From NCBI RefSeq assembly GCF_030373245.1, contig NZ_JAUCZF010000001.1, positions 434,001-498,000 on the forward strand: a stretch of DNA of 64,000 bases, written 5' to 3'. Shown here in pieces: positions 7,929 to 18,548 of this stretch (positions are counted from its first letter, which is position 1; each line of letters starts with the position of its first letter). Under the pieces are notes generated by a model. That model made no database searches, had not been told where the DNA came from, and saw only the letters and a list, made by a program, of their open reading frames with translations. The stretch comes from Hydrogenophaga sp. (GTDB taxonomy: Bacteria; Pseudomonadota; Gammaproteobacteria; Burkholderiales; Burkholderiaceae_C). A program made the translations under genes and the position numbers.

Positions 7929-10280
7929 TCAGTCCCCACGCGAAGGCACCAGGATATCGCGTTGACCACTGGAGGTGAGCGCGCTCACCAGTCCGGCGTT
8001 TTCCATGTCTTCGAGCAAGCGCGCAGCGCGGTTGTAGCCGATCTTCAACTTGCGTTGCACATAGGAAATGCTGGCTTTTCGGTCCTTGAGCACGATCTCC
8101 ACCGCCTGGTCGTAGAGCGCGTCCTTTTCGCTGCTGTCGCCGCCCTCGCCGAAAACATCACCACCTTCACCATCGCCGACCGTGCTCTCCAGCACGCCAT
8201 CGATGTAGTTGGGTTCGCCGCCCTGCTCTTTCAGATAGGCCACGACGCGGTGCACCTCTTCGTCGCTCACGAACGCACCGTGCACACGAATGGGAAAGCC
8301 CGTACCAGAAGGCATGTAGAGCATGTCGCCCATGCCCAGCAGGCTCTCGGCGCCCATCTGGTCAAGGATGGTCCGGCTGTCAATCTTGCTGCTGACCTGG
8401 AAACTCAGACGGGTCGGGATGTTGGCCTTGATCAGGCCGGTGATCACATCCACGCTGGGACGCTGGGTCGCCAGAATCAGGTGGATACCGGCCGCGCGCG
8501 CCTTTTGCGCCAGCCGGGCGATGAGCTCTTCGATCTTCTTGCCGACCACCATCATCAGGTCGGCCAGCTCGTCGATCACCACCACGATGTAAGGCAGGCG
8601 CTCCAGCGGCTCGGGCTGCTCGGGCGTGAGGCTGAACGGGTTGCCGATGATCTCGCCGCGCGCCTTGGCTTCGTCGAGCTTGGTGTTGTAGCCCGCCAGG
8701 TTGCGCACCCCCAGTTTGCTCATCAGCTTGTAGCGCTTTTCCATTTCGCCCACACACCAGTTCAAGCCGTTGGCGGCGTGCTTCATGTCGGTGACCACCG
8801 GCGCCAGCAGATGAGGAATCCCTTCGTAGACGCTCATCTCCAGCATCTTGGGGTCGATCAGCAGCAGGCGCACGTCTTTCGCGTCGGCCTTGTAGAGCAG
8901 GCTCAGGATCATGGCGTTGATGCCGACCGACTTGCCCGAACCGGTGGTGCCAGCCACCAGGCAATGCGGCATCTTGGCCAGGTCGGCGACCACGGGCAGG
9001 CCGCCGATGTCCTTGCCCAGGCCCATGGTCAGCAGCGAGCGTGCGTCGTTGTAGACCGATGAGCCGAGGATCTCGCTCAGCTTGATCATCTGGCGCTTGG
9101 CGTTAGGCAACTCCAGCGCCATCAGATTCTTGCCTGGAATGGTCTCGATGACACGGATAGACACCAGCGACAGCGAACGCGCCAGGTCGCGGCTGAGGTT
9201 CACGACTTGCGAGCCCTTGACGCCGGTGGCGGGCTCGATCTCGTAGCGGGTGATCACTGGGCCAGGCGCTGCCGCCACCACCCGCACTTCAACACCAAAA
9301 TCCTTGAGCTTCTTCTCGATCAGGCGACTGGTCATCTCCAGCGTCTGGCTGTCCACACCCGCCTGATGCTGCGGCGCGCCGTCCAGCAAGTCCACCTGCG
9401 GCAGCTTGCTGTCGGGCATTTCGACGAAAAGCGGTTTCTGCCGCTCCTTCGCCACCCGCGCACTGGGAGGCAAGTCAACCCGTGGAGATTCGATCACCAC
9501 CGGTGTTGGATGGTGGTCTTCGATCTCTTCGCGCTCGACCGCCACCACCTCCTCACGCTCGCGCGCCGCCTGCACGCCAATGCGCTGGTCTTCCACCGCT
9601 TCGCGCTTCTCGCGCCGCGCTTCGAACCAGCCATCCAGCTTGTGGCCCATCCGCTCGGACAGATGACCCCAGGAGAAACGGAACACCCGCGGGAGACACA
9701 CCAGCACTAAGGCCAGCATGGCCAGCGCCGAACCAGTAAAGCCGAGCCAGCGCATGGTCAAAGGACCCATCGCGTGACCCAGCACGCCGCCCGCATGGCC
9801 GGGCAACAAACCCTCTAGCCGGTACAAGCGACTCCATTCCAGCACCGTACTGGCGACCAGCAGCAACACCAGACCCACCCAGAAACTCGCCGGATGCCGC
9901 CACAGGCGCCACCAGCGGCTGGGCGCCTCGCCTAGGGGCTCGTCGCTCTGCACGCCCTGCTGACCCCGGATCCAGCGTGCAAGCCCCGACAGCCAGGCGC
10001 GAACACCGGCCAGAAAACACCACCAGACCGAGAAGCCCAGCAAAAAGTAGCTGCCGTCGGCGATCAGCGCGCCGAAGCGGCCCGCCCAGTTACCCACCAA
10101 CGGCTGGCTGCCAGTCGTGCTCCAGGCCGGGTCAGCCAACGAGTGGCTGAGCATGGCGAGCAGCCAAAACGCGAGCAATGCAGCGCCAAGCACCAGCCCA
10201 ATCTCCTGGGCGAATCGACCCACGCCAGAAGGCGCCTCGTTGGCGCGGTCGGCATTGAGTGTGTTGAGCGAATAGGTCAT
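7929..10280 (-). CDS. ftsK: DNA translocase FtsK
   Basis: Divisome-linked DNA pump that resolves and segregates the chromosome terminus; 783 residues. Hydrophobic N-terminal segments cover about residues 25-200, then a short charged linker, then the motor with Walker [11 protein letters not shown] near 443-452 and the Walker B region [16 protein letters not shown]. The C-terminal gamma winged-helix ([20 protein letters not shown] onward), which reads KOPS sites, is intact. The linker is far shorter than in E. coli FtsK, typical for betaproteobacteria. Confidence 0.96.
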   Translation of the reverse strand: MTYSLNTLNADRANEAPSGVGRFAQEIGLVLGAALLAFWLLAMLSHSLADPAWSTTGSQPLVGNWAGRFGALIADGSYFLLGFSVWWCFLAGVRAWLSGLARWIRGQQGVQSDEPLGEAPSRWWRLWRHPASFWVGLVLLLVASTVLEWSRLYRLEGLLPGHAGGVLGHAMGPLTMRWLGFTGSALAMLALVLVCLPRVFRFSWGHLSERMGHKLDGWFEARREKREAVEDQRIGVQAAREREEVVAVEREEIEDHHPTPVVIESPRVDLPPSARVAKERQKPLFVEMPDSKLPQVDLLDGAPQHQAGVDSQTLEMTSRLIEKKLKDFGVEVRVVAAAPGPVITRYEIEPATGVKGSQVVNLSRDLARSLSLVSIRVIETIPGKNLMALELPNAKRQMIKLSEILGSSVYNDARSLLTMGLGKDIGGLPVVADLAKMPHCLVAGTTGSGKSVGINAMILSLLYKADAKDVRLLLIDPKMLEMSVYEGIPHLLAPVVTDMKHAANGLNWCVGEMEKRYKLMSKLGVRNLAGYNTKLDEAKARGEIIGNPFSLTPEQPEPLERLPYIVVVIDELADLMMVVGKKIEELIARLAQKARAAGIHLILATQRPSVDVITGLIKANIPTRLSFQVSSKIDSRTILDQMGAESLLGMGDMLYMPSGTGFPIRVHGAFVSDEEVHRVVAYLKEQGGEPNYIDGVLESTVGDGEGGDVFGEGGDSSEKDALYDQAVEIVLKDRKASISYVQRKLKIGYNRAARLLEDMENAGLVSALTSSGQRDILVPSRGD

Positions 10281-10349
10281 GGGCGTCGAGGGGAATCGAC
10301 ACCAACTTTAACCCAAGCAACCCCTTGCCCCAGGGGCTTCGCTTGGTTA

Positions 10350-11024
10350 TCAGCCCAGGGAGTTGAGCCGTTCCTTGATGATGGTGCTGCCGTTTTCGGT
10401 CACCTCGATGAAACCCCGATCTTCGAGGTCCTTCATGACCCGGCTGACCATCTCGCGCGAAGCACCAATCATCTTGGCCACGTCCTGGCGCGACACGCGT
10501 TCCTTGATCACCAACTGGCCTTCGTGATCAGGCTGGGCCACCTCCAGTAGAGCACGCGCGACCCGGCCGTAGACGTCCATCAGCGCCAGGGACTCGATCT
10601 TGCGATCGGCGTGGCGCAGGCGTTGCACCAGGCCCTTCATCACAGCGTAGGCCATAGAGGTATTCTCTGGCAAGCAGCGCGCGAACTCCACCCGGCCAAG
10701 GATCAACACATCGGTCTGCACCTCGGCGCGCACGGTGGCCGAGTGCGGCTGGTTGTCGATCAGACTCATCTCGCCCACGTAATCACCCGGGTTCATGGTG
10801 GCCAAAATCACCTCGCGTCCGCGACTGTCTGTGGTGACCACGCGCGCCCGGCCGGTGAGCACAATGGCCAGCATGTTGGACTTCTTGCCCTGCTCGACGA
10901 TGCACTCGCCGCGCTTGAAACGGCGCTTGATCACCGCATCGGCCACCGATTCGGCTTGCGCCTGGGTCAGGGTAGAAAACAGGGGGACCCGGCGAATCAG
11001 ATCCAGGTTCGACAAGATGGACAT
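10350..11024 (-). CDS. Crp/Fnr-family transcriptional regulator
   Basis: 224 residues from the ATG at 11024, preferred over a frame extension to 11072 because GAGGAA lies seven bases upstream. A cyclic-nucleotide-binding fold fills the first 120 residues (with PGDYVGEMSLIDNQPHSATV at the phosphate-binding cassette position), and a Crp-type helix-turn-helix lies near 170-190 (VSRQDVAKMIGASREMVSRV). I see no N-terminal cysteine cluster, so it is more Crp-like than FNR-like. It is divergent from trxB. Cyclic AMP binding is possible because the cassette retains a GE..L pattern, but the ligand is unproven. Confidence 0.88.
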   Translation of the reverse strand: MSILSNLDLIRRVPLFSTLTQAQAESVADAVIKRRFKRGECIVEQGKKSNMLAIVLTGRARVVTTDSRGREVILATMNPGDYVGEMSLIDNQPHSATVRAEVQTDVLILGRVEFARCLPENTSMAYAVMKGLVQRLRHADRKIESLALMDVYGRVARALLEVAQPDHEGQLVIKERVSRQDVAKMIGASREMVSRVMKDLEDRGFIEVTENGSTIIKERLNSLG

Positions 11025-11074
11025 GCGTGTATTCCTCGGGTTGGTCCGCAGGGGCGGCACACTTTCATACAATC

Positions 11075-11103
11075 TTGCTATTGCGATGCTTACATCCTAT
11101 AGG
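11075..11103 (+). promoter_or_regulatory. Candidate sigma-70 promoter of trxB
   Basis: TTGCTA (11075-11080), a 17-bp spacer, and TATAGG (11098-11103), each matching four of six consensus bases. It would give a leader of about 75 bases before trxB. Confidence 0.4.
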
Positions 11104-11134
11104 GACGCACCTCACATCATTCAGCACCCGCTGA

Positions 11135-12127
<993 letters not shown>

Positions 12128-12223
12128 CCCCCCGCCGCGCTGCGCGCGCCCCTGCTCTAGCACCTTCGGCTTGGCCGGTGGGCGGCACCTGCGGCCGGGC
12201 AAAGTCCTTTCCGCGGTGCCCCT
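12128..12223 (+). repeat. Stop-codon-proximal GC-rich repeat, copy 3 (after trxB)
   Basis: Begins directly at the trxB stop codon: C-run, CGCGCTGCGCGCG hairpin, then a GGCGGCACCTGCGGCCGGGC block and a CCGCGGTGCCC end. The middle C-run/G-run hairpin is degenerate here, unlike in copies after prfC and recJ. Confidence 0.6.
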
Positions 12224-12431
12224 CGAACAAGGCACGCGCTCCGGCCAGGTGCTTGCCGCTGGTCGGCGCACTCGGGAACCCTGCCTCCACCTTGCATATA
12301 ATTGAGAGCTTTGCTGCAAATGGCCCTCGGGTTTTGCGCTGCAAATTCTGGGTTACCGCCACCCTTTCTTCTGGCGAGGTGAGGCCCCTACCGCACGGGT
12401 AGCGGCCGTTTGACAATATCGGAGTGTCCTC
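12224..12431 (+). other. Remainder of the 304-bp trxB-rpmB gap: rpmB leader with a candidate -10 element
   Basis: A perfect TATAAT lies at 12297-12302, but no good -35 lies 16-18 bp upstream. Transcription from it would give a leader of about 120 bases before rpmB, containing a small hairpin (TACCGCACGGGTA near 12390-12403). The rpmB Shine-Dalgarno is GGAGTG. I see no other gene in the gap. Confidence 0.35.
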
Positions 12432-12665
12432 ATGGCACGCGTCTGCGACGTCACGGGCAAGAAGCCCATGGTCGGGAACAATGTTTCCCACGCCAACAAC
12501 AAAACCAAGCGCCGGTTCTTGCCGAACCTGCAATACCGCCGTTTCTGGGTCGAGAGCGAGAACCGCTGGGTGCGCCTTCGCGTGTCGGGTGCCGCGCTGC
12601 GCCTGATCGACAAGAATGGCATCGACGCTGTGCTGGCCGACTTGCGCGCCCGCGGGCAGGCTTAA
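12432..12665 (+). CDS. rpmB: 50S ribosomal protein L28
   Basis: 77 residues, starting [20 protein letters not shown], the diagnostic L28 N-terminus, and containing [16 protein letters not shown]. It is the zinc-free type, without a CxxC pair. Twelve bases separate it from rpmG, the conserved rpmBG pair. Confidence 0.97.
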   Translation: MARVCDVTGKKPMVGNNVSHANNKTKRRFLPNLQYRRFWVESENRWVRLRVSGAALRLIDKNGIDAVLADLRARGQA

Positions 12666-12677
12666 GGAGAACCGACC

Positions 12678-12848
12678 ATGGCAACCAAAGGCACGCGCGA
12701 GAAGATCAAGCTGGAATCCACCGCTGGAACCGGCCACTTCTACACCACCACCAAGAACAAGAAAACCACGCCAGAGAAGCTGCTGATCAAGAAATTTGAT
12801 CCCAAGGCCCGCAAACACGTGGATTACAAGGAAATCAAGCTGAAGTGA
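12678..12848 (+). CDS. rpmG: 50S ribosomal protein L33
   Basis: 56 residues, starting [20 protein letters not shown] with [10 protein letters not shown] following and ending [11 protein letters not shown]. There are no cysteines, so it is the zinc-independent C- form. Shine-Dalgarno AAGGAGA sits eight bases before ATG. It is followed after 25 bp by a strong terminator. Confidence 0.97.
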   Translation: MATKGTREKIKLESTAGTGHFYTTTKNKKTTPEKLLIKKFDPKARKHVDYKEIKLK

Positions 12849-12873
12849 TTCGGCAAGGCTCCCCCAATGAAAA

Positions 12874-12903
12874 AGCCGCTGTTGTCACAGCGGCTTTTTT
12901 TTT
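12874..12903. terminator. Rho-independent terminator of rpmBG, probably bidirectional
   Basis: Stem AGCCGCTG/CAGCGGCT with loop TTGTCA, flanked by A's on the left and nine T's on the right. The A/T flanks allow it to serve both rpmG and the convergent YciI-like gene. Confidence 0.9.
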
Positions 12904-12907
12904 CAGA

Positions 12908-13201
12908 TCAGAGCGTGACCTGGTACCTCGGCAAGGCCTTGCCCCAGGCCAGCAACCGGTATTTGCGCGGATTCGCCAAGAAATAGGGGTCGCTTTCGAT
13001 CAAGGCCACTGCCCGCTTTCGGCTGTCCACCTCAAACACCCACAAACCTCCCACGTATGGTCCGCCGTGCTCGTTGCGCAAGCCACCCGCCATCCGGATT
13101 TCGTCCCGGTGCGCCTCCAGAAACGCCAAGTGTGCTGGTTCCAGCTGCTCACGCACCGGCACCATTTCGTCACCCTCTTCAAAAATCACGACGAAACGCA
13201 T
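12908..13201 (-). CDS. YciI family protein
   Basis: 97 residues with a dimeric ferredoxin-like fold expected from the family: MRFVVIFEEG at the start, PAHLAFLEAHRDEIRMAGGL with the conserved His, and a DPYFLANPRKY segment typical of YciI proteins. The family's biochemical role is largely unknown. It lies alone between the rpmBG terminator and the desaturase, 129 bp downstream of the latter and on the same strand. Confidence 0.85.
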   Translation of the reverse strand: MRFVVIFEEGDEMVPVREQLEPAHLAFLEAHRDEIRMAGGLRNEHGGPYVGGLWVFEVDSRKRAVALIESDPYFLANPRKYRLLAWGKALPRYQVTL

Positions 13202-13330
13202 GTGTCGGGCTCTCTTTGCTCAGAACGAGCGGGCCGCCCGCCCCATGCAGACGTGGCACATCGCCAGGTCCGTCGGGTCGCCAACTGAGGGTTTGACGCG
13301 CTGCAAGGGCGGCGCAGGCGTGGGCCTGCT

Positions 13331-14557
13331 CTATGCGTGCGCGGAGCGCAACCGGATCGAAAAGTCGCGCAATGCGGCGATGCCGCTATCTTCTGCACGG
13401 CGGCACCAGGCCTGCAGGTCGGTCGCGAGCTGCTCACGGGTGGCGTTGGTGCTGGACCAGAGCGCACGCAACTCCTCACGCATGGTGACCATCTTGTCGA
13501 GCACCGGGTGCTCGGCACGGGCCAACGCCAACTGGGGCAACAATGCCTCGGGCACCTTGTCGTGGTCGCGATGCAACCAGCGACGCGCGACCTGGAGTGG
13601 GCCAACGTCGGCGCTGCGCGCCTTGAGGCCTTCGAGCTCCCGCTGGCAGGCGGCACGCATTTCCCGCGCATATCCGGCCATCACTTCATAGCGATTGGCA
13701 ATGATCGCCTCCAGTGTCTTCTCGTCGGCCACGGGCTTGACGGCACCATACGCCATCTTGGGCGGAAGCTTCTTCACAGTGGCCAGCCCGACGGACTTCA
13801 GCATGGTGATGTACATCCAGCCGATGTCGAACTCGTAGGGCTTGACCGACAGTTTGGCCGAGGTCGGATAGGTGTGGTGGTTGTTGTGCAGCTCTTCGCC
13901 GCCGATCAGAATGCCCCAAGGGGACACATTGGTGCTGGCGTCGGCCGCCTCGAAGTTGCGGTAACCCCACCAGTGACCAATGCCATTGATGATGCCGGCG
14001 GCGGTGATCGGGATCCAGGCCATCTGGATCGCCCAAACGGTCAGACCGATCGCGCCGAACAACGACACATTGAGGATGAGCATGAGGCTCACACCCAGGC
14101 GGGAGCGACCGGTGTAGATTTGGCGCTCGACCCAGTCGTCTGGCGTGTTGTGACCGTAACGATCCAGAGTTTCCTGGTTTTTGGCCTCGGCACGGTAGAG
14201 CTCGCTGCCTTCAAAAAACACCTTCTTGATCCCGAACACCACCGGGCTGTGCGGGTCACCCGCGTGTTCGCACTTGGCGTGGTGCTTGCGGTGGATGGCC
14301 GTCCACTCTTTGGTGACCATGCCGGTGGTCATCCAGAGCCAGAAACGGAAAAAATGGGACACTACCGGGTGCAGGTCCAGGGAGCGATGGGCCGAATGGC
14401 GGTGCAGGTAAATGGTGACGCTGGCAATGGTGATGTGCGTCATCACCAGCGCGGCGATCATCGCCTGCCACCAAGTGGCGCCCGTCAGACCGTTGGCCAG
14501 AAACTGGACCAGTCCATCCCAGAAAACGACCAGAAGGCCGGGATCAGATGCAATCAT
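13331..14557 (-). CDS. Acyl-CoA/acyl-lipid delta-9-type fatty acid desaturase
   Basis: Membrane di-iron desaturase, 408 residues. The three histidine boxes are HRHSAH (near residue 53), HRKHHAKCEH (near 90) and HNNHHTYP (near 230), separated by two hydrophobic pairs, the stearoyl-CoA desaturase arrangement. The last 110 residues form a charged, probably helical extension after the catalytic domain that is seen in related betaproteobacterial desaturases but has no known role. AGGAA lies five bases before the ATG. Likely introduces a cis double bond into membrane fatty acids, for example in the cold. Confidence 0.92.
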   Translation of the reverse strand: MIASDPGLLVVFWDGLVQFLANGLTGATWWQAMIAALVMTHITIASVTIYLHRHSAHRSLDLHPVVSHFFRFWLWMTTGMVTKEWTAIHRKHHAKCEHAGDPHSPVVFGIKKVFFEGSELYRAEAKNQETLDRYGHNTPDDWVERQIYTGRSRLGVSLMLILNVSLFGAIGLTVWAIQMAWIPITAAGIINGIGHWWGYRNFEAADASTNVSPWGILIGGEELHNNHHTYPTSAKLSVKPYEFDIGWMYITMLKSVGLATVKKLPPKMAYGAVKPVADEKTLEAIIANRYEVMAGYAREMRAACQRELEGLKARSADVGPLQVARRWLHRDHDKVPEALLPQLALARAEHPVLDKMVTMREELRALWSSTNATREQLATDLQAWCRRAEDSGIAALRDFSIRLRSAHA

Positions 14558-14630
14558 GAAATTCCTATTCGACCGCCCTCAGGACGGATGGGGATGCAGA
14601 CCATCTCCGATCAGGGAAACGGATGTCGCA

Positions 14631-14659
14631 ATTTTACTGGCCGGGGTGTAAATCACCAA
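14631..14659 (-). promoter_or_regulatory. Candidate promoter of the desaturase gene
   Basis: On the minus strand TTGGTG (14659-14654), 17 bp, TAAAAT (14636-14631). The -10 matches five of six bases, the -35 three of six. The weak -35 would suit an activated promoter. Confidence 0.4.
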
Positions 14660-14683
14660 GCCAGGGGTCGGTCGACCCCTGGC
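14660..14683. repeat. Perfect palindrome directly upstream of the desaturase -35
   Basis: GCCAGGGGTC, loop GGTC, GACCCCTGGC: 10-bp perfect arms. It is also 34 bp downstream of the rsmB stop and could serve as a stem-loop at the end of the rsmB transcript, but no T-tract follows. Its abutment with the -35 makes an operator equally possible. Confidence 0.5.
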
Positions 14684-14716
14684 ACTGTATGAAACATTGC
14701 GTCAATCGCTGCGGTT

Positions 14717-15985
14717 TCAAGGCTTTTTCCGCCAAATAGCAGCAAAAAAGCCATCTGTAGCGTGCCGTTGAGGCCACAAACGCAGCCATTGCTGCATTTC
14801 GCCAGCACACAGCCGCTCTGGGTCAGGCACCTGGGCGCCTGCCAGCACATCGCAAGCGGCGACCACCTCAAAATCGGGATGAGCGGCCCCGAAGGCCTCA
14901 GCCACCGCTTCGTTCTCCTCCCGCAGCAGGCTGCAGGTGGCATAGACCAGGCGACCGCCCGGCTTGAGCAGGCGCGCCGAGCTGTCCAGGATGGCGCGCT
15001 GCAACGCCGTCTGCGCCGCCACGGTCTCAGGTGTCTGGCGCCATTTCAGGTCTGGGTGGCGGCGCAACGTGCCCAGGCCCGAACAAGGAGCGTCGACCAG
15101 CACCCGGTCGATCTTGCCGGCCAGACGCTTGATGCGCTCGTCTCGCTCATGGGCAATGGCCAGCGGATGCACATTGGACAGGCCACTGCGGGCCAGCCGA
15201 GGTTTGAGTGCGTCAAGCCGGTGTCCCGACGTGTCCATCGCGTAGAGTCGGCCGCTGTTGCGCATGCTCGCGCCCATGGCCAGCGTCTTGCCGCCAGCCC
15301 CGGCACAGAAGTCCACCACCATCTCGCCGCGCTTGGCATCGACCAGCAGCGCCAGCAGCTGTGAGCCCTCGTCCTGCACCTCGACATCACCCTGCACAAA
15401 TGCAGGCAGCTTGGCCAACGAGGGCTTGCCGGTCACGCGAATGCCCACTGGTGAAAAAGGTGTGGGTTCACAGACCAGACCCGCCGCGCGCAAGTCCGCG
15501 AGCACCGCCTCGCGCTTTTTCTTCAGCGTGTTGACACGCAAATCGAGCACCGAAGGCTGGTCCAGGCTGGCCACGAAGTCATCAAATTCCTCACCCAGCT
15601 GCTCGCGCACGGCGCTGGCCAGCCACTCGGGCAGGTTGTGCCGGTGAGGAGCGAGCAGATCGGCGTCGGTCGCTGCATGACAGTGGTCCAGCCAGGTTTT
15701 TTCCACATCAGTGAGCACACTTTTGAGGAAGTCGACATCGCCGGGGAAAGCCAGGATCGCCAGCCGCCGCCACTTGGACCCGCTGCCCGACCGCGCCAAC
15801 CATTCCAGCCGCAGGCGCTGACGCAACGCGGTGTAGACGGTGTCGGACAGGGTGGCGCGCTCGCGCGGGCCCAGCGATCGGTTCTCACGAAAGTAACGCG
15901 CGACCACAGCGTCGGCGGGGTGGTCAAACTTGAACACACGCTCGATGAGCGTGGCGCAGGCTTCTATCAGGGCTTTGGGGTGCAT
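14717..15985 (-). CDS. rsmB: 16S rRNA (cytosine-C5)-methyltransferase, RsmB/Sun type
   Basis: SAM-dependent RNA m5C methyltransferase, 422 residues from the ATG at 15985; a longer frame would translate a repeat copy upstream and is not credible. The N-terminal 130 residues are a NusB-like RNA-binding region, followed by the SAM domain with VVDFCAGAGGKTLAMGA. Both catalytic cysteines are present: DAPCSGLGTLRR (Cys near 297) and YATCSLLREEN (Cys near 348). E. coli RsmB modifies C967 of 16S rRNA; the betaproteobacterial branch may differ in target. Confidence 0.9.
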   Translation of the reverse strand: MHPKALIEACATLIERVFKFDHPADAVVARYFRENRSLGPRERATLSDTVYTALRQRLRLEWLARSGSGSKWRRLAILAFPGDVDFLKSVLTDVEKTWLDHCHAATDADLLAPHRHNLPEWLASAVREQLGEEFDDFVASLDQPSVLDLRVNTLKKKREAVLADLRAAGLVCEPTPFSPVGIRVTGKPSLAKLPAFVQGDVEVQDEGSQLLALLVDAKRGEMVVDFCAGAGGKTLAMGASMRNSGRLYAMDTSGHRLDALKPRLARSGLSNVHPLAIAHERDERIKRLAGKIDRVLVDAPCSGLGTLRRHPDLKWRQTPETVAAQTALQRAILDSSARLLKPGGRLVYATCSLLREENEAVAEAFGAAHPDFEVVAACDVLAGAQVPDPERLCAGEMQQWLRLWPQRHATDGFFAAIWRKKP

Positions 15986-15995
15986 AACAGGATTG

Positions 15996-16070
15996 TCCCC
16001 CCTGCGCCGCGGCGCGGCTTCCCCCAAGGGGACATTGCCTGTGGCCCGGCCAAGCCGATCCCACGGCATC
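15996..16070 (+). repeat. GC-rich repeat copy 4 (rsmB-prfC gap, plus orientation)
   Basis: C-run, CTGCGCCGCGGCGCGG hairpin, CCCCCAAGGGG hairpin and a GTGGCCCGGCCAAGCCGATC block: the same order as copies placed after stop codons, but this one lies upstream of the rsmB start. It faces copy 5. Confidence 0.6.
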
Positions 16071-16114
16071 TCTGAGACAAAAACCCTTCACGCCGGACGA
16101 GCCTGTGCCAGCAG

Positions 16115-16190
16115 GCACCGCGCAACTGGCTTTGCCAGGGCGCTGGTGTCGTCTCCCTCTGGGGGAAGCCGAACAGCGGCGCAGGGGGAG
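16115..16190 (-). repeat. GC-rich repeat copy 5 (rsmB-prfC gap, minus orientation)
   Basis: On the minus strand: C-run, GCGCCGCTGTTCGGC, CCCCCAGAGGGAG, then GCCCTGGCAAAGCCAGTTGC and GCGGTGC. Together with copy 4 it makes a head-to-head pair filling the divergent rsmB/prfC promoter region. Confidence 0.6.
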
Positions 16191-16206
16191 TCGATAATCA
16201 TGGGTT

Positions 16207-17826
16207 ATGTCTCAAATTGCCGACCAAGTGCGCCGCAGGCGCACGTTTGCCATCATTTCCCACCCCGACGCAGGCAAGACCACCCTGACCGAAAAGCTGC
16301 TGCTGTTTTCAGGCGCGATCAACATCGCCGGCAGCGTGAAAGCGCGCAAGGCGGCCCGGCACGCCACCAGCGACTGGATGGAAATTGAGAAGCAGCGTGG
16401 CATTTCGGTCGCCTCCTCAGTGATGCAGATGGAGTACCGCGATTGCGTGATCAACCTGCTCGACACGCCCGGTCACCAGGATTTCAGCGAAGACACCTAC
16501 CGCGTGCTGACCGCGGTGGACGCGGCGCTGATGGTGATCGATGCCGGCAACGGCGTGGAGCCGCAGACCCGGCGCCTGCTACAGGTCTGCCGCGCGCGAA
16601 ACACGCCCATCCTCACCTTCGTCAACAAGATGGACCGCGAGGTGCAGGCCCCGCTGGACCTGATGGACGAGATCGAGCGCGAGCTGGGCATGACGGTCGT
16701 GCCCTTCACCTGGCCGGTGGGCATGGGCAAGACTTTTCGAGGCGTGTTCGACCGCCGCACCGATCAGATGCGCGTGTTCGCCGCCGGAGATGACCGCCGT
16801 GGTGGCGATGAAGACGTTTTGGCCGGCCTCGACAACCCCGAGAGCGTGAAGCGCTTTGGTGCCGAGTTCGAACAGGCCAAAGGCGAGCTGGAGCTGGTGG
16901 AAGGTGCTTCGCCACCGTTCGACGAAGAGCAGTTCCTGGCCGGCAAACAGACGCCGATGCTGTTTGGCTCGGCGGTCAACAACTTCGGCGTGCGTGAGGT
17001 ACTGGATGCGCTGGTGGACCTGGCGCCGCCGCCTGGCGACCGGCCCGCCCTGCAGCGCGTGGTGCACCCCGAAGAACCCAAATTCACCGGTGTGGTGTTC
17101 AAGATTCAGGCCAACATGGACCCGGCTCACCGCGACCGCATCGCTTTTGTGCGGGTGGCCAGCGGTCATTTTGAACGCGGCATGAAGCTCAAGGTGGTGC
17201 GTTCGGGCAAAGACCTGCGGCCCAACACCGTGGTGTCGTTCCTGTCACAGCGCCGCGAACTGCTTGACGAGGCCTTTGCTGGGGACATCATCGGCATCCC
17301 CAACCACGGCGTGCTTCAGCTCGGTGACACGCTGACCGAAGGCGAGAGCCTGCAGTTCACTGGCCTGCCGTTTTTTGCGCCCGAGATCATTCGCAGTGTG
17401 GAAGTGGCCGATCCGCTGCGCAGCAAGCAGCTGCGCGCTGGCTTGACCCAGCTGGGCGAAGAGGGTGCGATCCAGGTGTTTCGTCCGGTGGCGGGCTCAG
17501 TGCTGCTGCTGGGGGCCGTAGGCCAGCTGCAGTTCGAGGTGGTGGCGCACCGGCTGGAGCATGAGTACGGCGTCAAGGCCCGCATCATGAACAGCCCCTA
17601 CCAGGTGGCGCGCTGGGTGACCTGCGCGCCCGAAGACGGCGGCGAGATCGAGCTCAAGAAATTCATCGATGCCAACAGCCACCGGGTGGCGCTGGATGCG
17701 GTCGATGCGCCCACTCTGCTGGTGGACCATGCGGCCACCCTGCGTGCGGTCGAAGCCAACTGGCCCAAGATCAAGTTCCACGCGATGCGGGAGCATGCGG
17801 GCCTGGTGTTCCACAAGAGTATGTAA
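16207..17826 (+). CDS. prfC: Peptide chain release factor 3
   Basis: Translational GTPase that recycles RF1/RF2 after termination; 539 residues, matching the family. P-loop HPDAGKTT at 19-26, switch [16 protein letters not shown] near 88-101 and NKMDRE for guanine recognition near 142. C-terminal EF-G-like domains include [11 protein letters not shown] and [19 protein letters not shown]. The ATG at 16207 is used; an ATG at 16200 is out of frame. Single gene, followed by a repeat copy. Confidence 0.96.
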   Translation: MSQIADQVRRRRTFAIISHPDAGKTTLTEKLLLFSGAINIAGSVKARKAARHATSDWMEIEKQRGISVASSVMQMEYRDCVINLLDTPGHQDFSEDTYRVLTAVDAALMVIDAGNGVEPQTRRLLQVCRARNTPILTFVNKMDREVQAPLDLMDEIERELGMTVVPFTWPVGMGKTFRGVFDRRTDQMRVFAAGDDRRGGDEDVLAGLDNPESVKRFGAEFEQAKGELELVEGASPPFDEEQFLAGKQTPMLFGSAVNNFGVREVLDALVDLAPPPGDRPALQRVVHPEEPKFTGVVFKIQANMDPAHRDRIAFVRVASGHFERGMKLKVVRSGKDLRPNTVVSFLSQRRELLDEAFAGDIIGIPNHGVLQLGDTLTEGESLQFTGLPFFAPEIIRSVEVADPLRSKQLRAGLTQLGEEGAIQVFRPVAGSVLLLGAVGQLQFEVVAHRLEHEYGVKARIMNSPYQVARWVTCAPEDGGEIELKKFIDANSHRVALDAVDAPTLLVDHAATLRAVEANWPKIKFHAMREHAGLVFHKSM

Positions 17827-17905
17827 CCCCCCGCGCCGCCTGCGGCGTCTCCCCCCAGGGGGCAACGCGTGCGGCCCGGCGGAGCCGGTTTCGCCGCGTT
17901 CCCGG
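17827..17905 (+). repeat. Stop-codon-proximal GC-rich repeat, copy 6 (after prfC)
   Basis: The cleanest copy: C-run, CGCCGCCTGCGGCG hairpin, CCCCCCAGGGGGC hairpin, AACGCGTGCGGCCCGGC, GGAGCCGGTTTCGCCG. It starts one base after the prfC stop and fills the prfC/purN convergent gap. Confidence 0.7.
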
Positions 17906-17909
17906 TGGA

Positions 17910-18509
17910 CTACCCTTCGTTGGCCAGCAAGCGCTCGATCGCTCGGGGGTAGACGATGTGCTCCTGACTGAGCACACGGGCCGACAAGGTGGTCGCATCG
18001 TCGCCCGGCAGCACCGGCACCACGGCCTGGTCCAGGATCTCGCCATGATCCAGATCATGGGTCACGCGGTGAACCGTGCAGCCAGCGAAGCAGCAGCCCG
18101 CGTCGATGGCACGCTGGTGGGTATGCAATCCGGTGAAGGCTGGCAGCAGGCTGGGATGGATGTTGATCAGGCGGCCGGCGTAGTGCGCCACAAAACCGGA
18201 CGTGAGGATGCGCATGAAGCCGGCCAACACCACCAGCGTGGGCGCATGGCGATCGATTGCGGCAATGAGCGCGGCGTCGAACGCTTCGCGGTTGGGGTAG
18301 CCTCGGTGGTCGAGTGCGGTGGTGGCCAGGCCCAGCTCCCGCGCAAGCGACAGGCCAGGCGCATCGGGTTTGTTGCTCAACACTGCAACCACGCGCGCGC
18401 CGTGCCGCTCTTCCCAGTGCTGACGCCGAGACGCCTGAACGATGGCCGCCATGTTGGAGCCACTGCCCGAGATCAGAATCACGATGTTTTTATTCACGCC
18501 AGCGCGCAC
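17910..18509 (-). CDS. purN: Phosphoribosylglycinamide formyltransferase
   Basis: Third step of purine synthesis: transfers a formyl group from 10-formyl-THF to GAR. 199 residues. N-terminal [11 protein letters not shown] is the phosphate-binding loop; the catalytic region has the conserved [10 protein letters not shown] (His near 107), [25 protein letters not shown] (Asp near 143). All catalytic Asn/His/Asp positions are intact. Two in-frame GTG starts, 18509 and 18497, are equally plausible. Confidence 0.94.
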   Translation of the reverse strand: MRAGVNKNIVILISGSGSNMAAIVQASRRQHWEERHGARVVAVLSNKPDAPGLSLARELGLATTALDHRGYPNREAFDAALIAAIDRHAPTLVVLAGFMRILTSGFVAHYAGRLINIHPSLLPAFTGLHTHQRAIDAGCCFAGCTVHRVTHDLDHGEILDQAVVPVLPGDDATTLSARVLSQEHIVYPRAIERLLANEG

Positions 18510-18548
18510 GCGCCAGCGTGCAAGTTCTTTCTAAAGGCCAGAAGTGTA

